DNA of 15,521 nt from assembly GCA_964387355.1 (NCBI GenBank), contig CAYLWJ010000095.1, positions 1 to 15,521 of the forward strand, written 5' to 3'. Both the position numbers and the translations under genes were made by a program. The notes below the pieces were generated by a model, which did not search any database, had not been told where the DNA came from, and was given only the letters and a program-made list of their open reading frames with translations. Positions within the stretch are counted from its first letter, which is position 1. Every line of letters starts with the position of its first letter. This stretch comes from Calidifonticultor sp964387355. Its GTDB lineage: Bacteria > Actinomycetota > Humimicrobiia > Humimicrobiales > Humimicrobiaceae. Below are positions 13,619-15,521 of the stretch, piece after piece.

Positions 13619-14855
13619 TATAATACCTCCATGGTATAAAGCTTTGTTTTGCTTTATATAATTTTAAATTATTTAAATTATTTATCTTTTTTTTTGGATT
13701 TAAACTTTTAATATCTTTAGCTTGTAAATTGTCACTCAAGTTATCTAAGTTATTAAAATTATCCAAGTTATTTATATTATTTATATTATTTAAAGAAGAA
13801 CACACTATATTATAAATTAAATCTACAGCTAAATTTTCACTTTCACCATGACCAAGTTCAATAAATACTTTATCAGTTTCAACAATTTCTAAGGCATTGT
13901 GATATTTTAGTTCACCAACAATTACAGCATCAAAATCTGTTGTCCCAATTGAAAATCTGTCTGTAAAAGAATTTGCGCTTCCATTTATAACTGCAACTTT
14001 TCTAATTTTTCTATTTAGAGCGTCATCTTTATCACCTTTTGCAAGCCATCTTAAATTAGTTAAATTAAAGGCACTTTTAATAATTTCAAGAAGCTTTCTT
14101 AAGTTTATTGGAGGATTTAATAAACCTGCTCTTCCAAGTCCACCGTTAGTCAAACTATTTTCAAGTTTGTAAACATCAAATGCTGGCTCTTCATAAGGGT
14201 GATTTTCTAAAACAGCATTTATTAAATTTTTTAAATTCTTTTTTTCAACCACACATTCAATTCTTATTTCTTTTACAAACTCAAGATTTCCAACATCGCC
14301 TATATAAGGATTGGATCCTTCAAGCGGTTTAAATGTTCCTGTTCCTTCAATATTAAATGTACAACAAGAATAATTTTTGTAGTTTCCACCACCATTACTA
14401 CATATAACTTCTCTTATATTTTGCTCAGCTTCTAATGGAACAAAAACCACAAATTTATACCATTCAGTGCCAGAATTTTCCAATACCTTTAGCTCAGATA
14501 GACCAATCTTTTTAGCCACGAGCTCATTTAAACCACCAGTCATTGAATCAAGATTAGTATGAGCAGAATAAATAGCAATTTTATTTTCTAAAAGCTTTAA
14601 GATTTTTTCTGTTTTGGGGTTTTCGTTAATTATTTGTAAAAAAGGATTAAAAATTAAAGGATGGTGAGAAATTATTAGGTTTACTTTCTTTTCAATTGCC
14701 TCATAGACAACATCTTGTGTTATATCTAATGTAATTAAAGCTGAGTTAACCTCACTTTCAAAATTTCCAAACTGAAGCCCAACAGGATCGTTTGCCACAG
14801 CAATATCCTTTTGAAAAATTTTATCTAATATTTCTACTAAATATCTAAGTTTCAT
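13611..14855 (-). CDS. Nif3-like dinuclear metal centre protein with Asn-rich insertion near the C-terminus
   Basis: The Nif3/YqfO fold is shown by NDPVGLQFG (22-30), metal ligands in SHHPLIF (H64, H65), HTNLD (H99, D103) and GHGESE (H336, E340). A PII-like middle insertion (about 125-235) carries NHPYEEPAFDVY (219-230), as in the roughly 370-residue bacterial form. Proposed functions include GTP cyclohydrolase I type 2 activity or a hydrolase role; none is firmly established. Residues 355-398 are an added Asn/Leu/Asp tract (NNINNINN, NNLDNL), after which the C-terminal RQ-like family ending SFIPWRYYIE returns. AAAGGA lies 11 nt before the ATG. Its 3' end overlaps the zinc-ribbon gene by 8 nt and carries that gene's SD. 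Confidence 0.92.
   Translation of the reverse strand: MKLRYLVEILDKIFQKDIAVANDPVGLQFGNFESEVNSALITLDITQDVVYEAIEKKVNLIISHHPLIFNPFLQIINENPKTEKILKLLENKIAIYSAHTNLDSMTGGLNELVAKKIGLSELKVLENSGTEWYKFVVFVPLEAEQNIREVICSNGGGNYKNYSCCTFNIEGTGTFKPLEGSNPYIGDVGNLEFVKEIRIECVVEKKNLKNLINAVLENHPYEEPAFDVYKLENSLTNGGLGRAGLLNPPINLRKLLEIIKSAFNLTNLRWLAKGDKDDALNRKIRKVAVINGSANSFTDRFSIGTTDFDAVIVGELKYHNALEIVETDKVFIELGHGESENLAVDLIYNIVCSSLNNINNINNLDNFNNLDNLSDNLQAKDIKSLNPKKKINNLNNLKLYKAKQSFIPWRYYIE
13626..13630 (-). promoter_or_regulatory. SD for the TTG start of the zinc-ribbon gene
   Basis: GGAGG on the minus strand lies 7 nt before TTG (13618-13616), inside the last codons of the Nif3 gene. It fixes the start, includes the whole Asn-rich N-terminus in the product, and implies translational coupling. 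Confidence 0.75.
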
Positions 14856-14879
14856 TTAAAAAATTTTCCTTTCTATCTA

Positions 14880-15300
14880 AATCTATGGCAAAGTAAATTA
14901 TAAAACAGCATAAAACAACAAATACTAAGTAATACAGTTTAATATACATCTTAATATAGCATAATACAGCATACTTTAGTATAACACAGAATAATTGCAG
15001 GATAACAGCGTTTTAACTTTATTAAAACTTCAGCACAAACAAATATGCATTATTACAACCGCATTATAGCTGAACTATAGCTACAGTAGCTGAATTATAA
15101 CTACAGAAATCGCATTATAACTGAATTATTGCTACAGAAATCACATTATAGCTATATTATAGCTACAGTAACTGCACTACGAATACATTGCAACTTTGCA
15201 ACTACATTACAACTGCATTACAATTGCGTTATAGATGCATTATAGCTGGGCTTTTTATAGTTTCGTTATAGCTGCAGCATAACATAATGCAATATAATTG
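14880..15300. repeat. Degenerate tandem repeats rich in TATAAT (minus strand) upstream of the Nif3 operon
   Basis: No gene fits this 486-bp gap (14856-15341). It contains 31-bp units (ACAGAAATC...GCT at about 15103-15133 and 15134-15164), with shorter relatives on either side. Near 15200-15250 there are 11-bp units of the form TGCATTACAAC, TGCATTACAAT, TGCGTTATAGA, TGCATTATAGC. Read on the minus strand, toward Nif3, TATAAT occurs exactly at six places (15068-15063, 15099-15094, 15119-15114, 15150-15145, 15161-15156, 15244-15239). It is visibly richer in CAG/CTG than the surrounding spacers. Confidence 0.7.
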
Positions 15301-15341
15301 CTTCACACAATATTAATTAATATTAATACCAATCAAAAAAA

Positions 15342-15521
15342 TCAGTTAATTTCTATATTTTCTATTCCTTTTATCTCATTTATTATATTAAGAATTTTTA
15401 CTGGAAAGTCAGCAATTGTGCTTTCTAATTTAATGCTTAATATAAATCTATTTTTTCTATCTGCAGAAGTCCTACAAGCTTTAGTTTTTTCATAAACAAT
15501 ATTTCTACTGTATTTCATAAG
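15342..15521 (-). CDS. C-terminal end of an unidentified protein, entering from the right edge
   Basis: The minus strand is open from the window edge to TGA at 15344-15342, giving 59 visible residues. The first part is basic and polar (SRNIVYEKTKACRTSADRKN). The last 35 alternate strand and helix patterns (FILSIKLEST, then FPVKILNIINEIKGIENIEI). That ending resembles an ACT-type regulatory domain such as the one ending RelA/SpoT proteins, but the evidence is thin. An ATG two codons in from the edge could also be the start of a small complete protein; its SD would lie outside the window. Confidence 0.5.
   Translation of the reverse strand, partial: LMKYSRNIVYEKTKACRTSADRKNRFILSIKLESTIADFPVKILNIINEIKGIENIEIN

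Noticed and set aside
13470..13661. Hydrophobic plus-strand reading frame
   Set aside because: It is the complement of the Asn-rich tract of the zinc-ribbon gene, which automatically reads as Leu/Ile.
14880..15300. CRISPR array
   Set aside because: The repeats are degenerate, contiguous and without unique spacers, and no cas genes are present.

Overview
The window is very AT-rich, gene-dense bacterial chromosome. It uses the standard bacterial code: TAA, TAG and TGA all end genes here, and several starts are TTG with strong Shine-Dalgarno (SD) sites. The minus-strand order Nif3 - C4 zinc-ribbon - RNase H - rnpB is a conserved housekeeping neighbourhood in several Gram-positive and deep-branching phyla, and the RNase P RNA is type A-like. 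I cannot name the phylum from sequence alone. An AT-rich, probably anaerobic bacterium would fit. There is no sign of phage, insertion sequence, tRNA or CRISPR.

Left block (1-3466, plus strand): an extended -10 promoter leads into a fluoride (crcB-type) riboswitch with an overlapping intrinsic terminator. It sits ahead of two overlapping genes for MutS-family ATPases that lack the mismatch-recognition domain. The riboswitch was recognised from its P1, GATG, pseudoknot and CTAC layout.

Middle-left block (3470-5945, minus strand): a second fluoride riboswitch with its own terminator heads a short TTG-initiated gene. The product is a single hydrophobic segment joined to the C-terminal, nucleotide-binding third of a universal stress protein, and it looks like an in-frame deletion remnant of a larger fluoride-responsive gene. 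Further along are an unrecognised 144-residue protein with a repeat-rich leader, and mnmA for tRNA 2-thiolation. Two fluoride switches facing each other within 6 kb, neither with crcB or a CLC-F channel beside it, are the most striking thing here.

Centre (6452-8737, plus strand): one large exported protein with a signal peptide, a beta-rich N-terminal domain, four Ig-like repeats, a FecR-type domain and a C-terminal membrane anchor.

Right block (8750-15521, minus strand): going leftward from the right edge, the end of an unknown protein, a repeat-rich spacer full of TATAAT-like boxes, a Nif3-family protein, a zinc-ribbon coiled-coil protein, RNase HI, rnpB, a ribbon-helix-helix/PIN toxin-antitoxin pair, a rhodanese-like protein lacking the usual catalytic cysteine, and a protein whose motif order suggests a circularly permuted ATP-grasp enzyme. 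The Nif3 and zinc-ribbon proteins carry Asn-rich low-complexity extensions exactly where their genes meet. The rnpB gene has an enlarged AT-rich arm containing a perfect 16-bp tandem duplication.
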